Assembly (NCBI GenBank): GCA_034336665.1
Contig: JAPFBE010000003.1
Span: 15,540,360-15,604,359 of the forward strand
Source of the DNA: Luscinia megarhynchos
Lineage: Eukaryota > Chordata > Aves > Passeriformes > Turdidae
Direction of reading: 5' to 3'
Length of the DNA: 64,000 nt
Shown here in pieces: positions 62,506 through 64,000 of the stretch. The notes under the pieces are model-generated. The model worked only from the letters and a program-made list of their open reading frames with translations, had not been told where the DNA came from and ran no database searches. Position 1 is the first letter of the stretch. Each line of letters opens with the position of its first letter. Made by a program: the position numbers and the translations under genes.

Positions 62506-64000
62506 CCTTTCTGGCTCAGCAGAGACCTTTTCCCTGCCTGATGATGCACATTCATCTTTTTCCCACAGACTGAGTGGCATGATGAAGCCAGCTAGAATGC
62601 ATAGAATGCAGAGGACAAAATTCTGCCTGTGTTCTGGGCAGCACTGTCACTGTCACCTGTGCTGGACTCCCATTCCTCTTCCAATTATCTTAAGACATGT
62701 TTCTGTCCTTCTCCCTTTGCTCTCACCACTGCCCTGACTCCCAGAAGTGCAGTTAGTGACCGAGCAGTCCGTGCATACAGAAATTCAATTGAGGTGCTCA
62801 CTGCCTGGCACACAGGACTCCCTACAACGTGAGTCATGCTTCAGAGTCACACCTTTTCCTTTATCAGCTGTTCCCACCCTCTGTGGTGTGAAATACGAGT
62901 TAAAACTGTTGTCTGTTTGTTTTCCATACAAAATAGTATGGATGAGCAAAGTATTTTGTGGGAAACATTTGCTCAAGAAAATCAGATATTTTTCAGGATA
63001 TTGCAAGCCTAAACAATTACTTATTTTGACTAAAAATTTTGGGGGATAATGAAAAGGTATTTCTACTTTTTAAATGATTTTGTGAATATTTTTTATGTTC
63101 TGACACACATACTACCACATTTCTCTCCCAATATCTACCAAGTAATGCAGAACAGAAAACATATGGAAAAAACCCCCATTAATTTAGACAAAAATTAATT
63201 AATCTAAAAAAGAGGACAAAATCTTTGTGTGTGTTTATCCACCTTAATAAATAGTAGCCATTTTGCAGAAATCTCTATGGGATTGTTCAGGGAATTTGTT
63301 GTAACCTGTGGTTAATCATTGATCATCTTCCTATGCAAAACTGCAAGTCGTATGACTTGGTGAATAGCATATAGGAGAAGAATGTAATAAGTAAATATTT
63401 AGCCACTAGCTTATTATTTCCATTCGTATCATGTAGAGCAAACAGACTGTGTACCAACTGCCACTTCCTTAATAAGGAAAAAAACTAGTAATGCCAATAA
63501 AAGGTGATTTTTATTACAGAATAGGTTGTATGTTTTTCATGCTTTAGCTTCATTTGCTATATAAGGACTCTTCTAATACTGCATAGTTTAGGCATTGCTT
63601 TTGTTTGCAGAACAGTTTGTATATTTTTTTGAAAAGTGTTGGAAAAAAATCCTTGAAAGACTTGCCTTGAAAAAGAAGTGAGGACTTAAGAACTATCTCC
63701 AAGTATACAAAAATAAGTGCCTGAGAAATGTTCTGAGCACCTTACCTTTGAATGTTTCCTGTTAAATGTTGTTTCCAGTATACAATCTGTGTGCTTTGAA
63801 ATATTACATGCTGTTATTATGAAAACAAAGAAGTCTACAATGATCTCACTGCCTGATTTATAATTATAAATGTAACCACAGATGCTTCATTTTCTGAAGA
63901 TCCTCCTGAGAATCAAAACACAAGAAGTTGACCTTAGCACCTGCACCCAACCACAGCCTTGGAAATATGTGTCATTATATAATCAACATGAGCAAGCCAT
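62506..64000. other. Non-coding sequence to the window end
   Basis: 1.5 kb of AT-rich sequence. Short open frames have no recognisable domain and no repeat was recognised. Confidence 0.6.

Noticed and set aside
62288..62737. 149-residue + strand open frame
   Set aside because: Its middle is the CR1 3' end and tail (62396-62505); the rest has no recognisable domain.

Overview
The window is vertebrate nuclear DNA, almost certainly from a bird and probably a songbird. The evidence is long GT-AG introns, a small CpG island at one promoter, a protein-identical exon architecture to known vertebrate genes, and interspersed repeats that are mainly fragments of the avian/sauropsid LINE family CR1, with no L1 or Alu-like sequence. 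No bacterial, phage or CRISPR features are present. All positions and splice junctions below were read by eye; family names rest on recognised protein sequence, not on a database search.

Region 1 (1-10.7 kb, + strand) holds the last ten coding exons of MAP3K15 (ASK3). They encode 474 residues: the end of the kinase domain, a fast-changing serine/acidic linker, the conserved ASK-family regulatory segment, a coiled coil and a C-terminal SAM-like domain. The gene starts upstream of the window.

Region 2 (10.97-23.4 kb, - strand) holds the whole coding part of PDHA1, the E1-alpha subunit of mitochondrial pyruvate dehydrogenase: 11 exons, 396 codons, every junction in phase. It runs tail-to-tail with MAP3K15, and the two poly(A) signals lie about 330 bp apart. 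The same convergent pair is known from human Xp22.12. The PDHA1 promoter is a CpG island with a perfect NRF-1 palindrome and, just upstream, two nuclear-receptor half-sites arranged as a DR4 and also matching the ERR consensus. This is a layout expected of a nuclear gene for mitochondrial energy metabolism. Two residues of the predicted protein look unusual (Tyr253 and Asn283).

Region 3 (23.4-64 kb) has no protein-coding exon I can support. It contains CR1 pieces (23.5, 35.5, 41.0, 49.9-50.1, 54.3-55.4, 62.4 kb), a probable solo LTR with an internal duplication (24.1-24.6 kb), a roughly 357-bp pure-pyrimidine pentanucleotide satellite (52.7-53.07 kb), several short microsatellites, a diverged 300-bp tandem duplication (61.3-61.8 kb), and a small isolated CpG cluster ending at a good splice donor (28.85-29.03 kb). 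By human synteny the next gene would be ADGRG2 on the + strand. None of its coding exons was recognised here, so this stretch is either intergenic or long non-coding 5' intron.

I found no clear undescribed biological system. The most checkable novelties are the PDHA1 substitutions, the compact NRF-1/DR4 promoter, the large pyrimidine repeat and the orphan CpG cluster.
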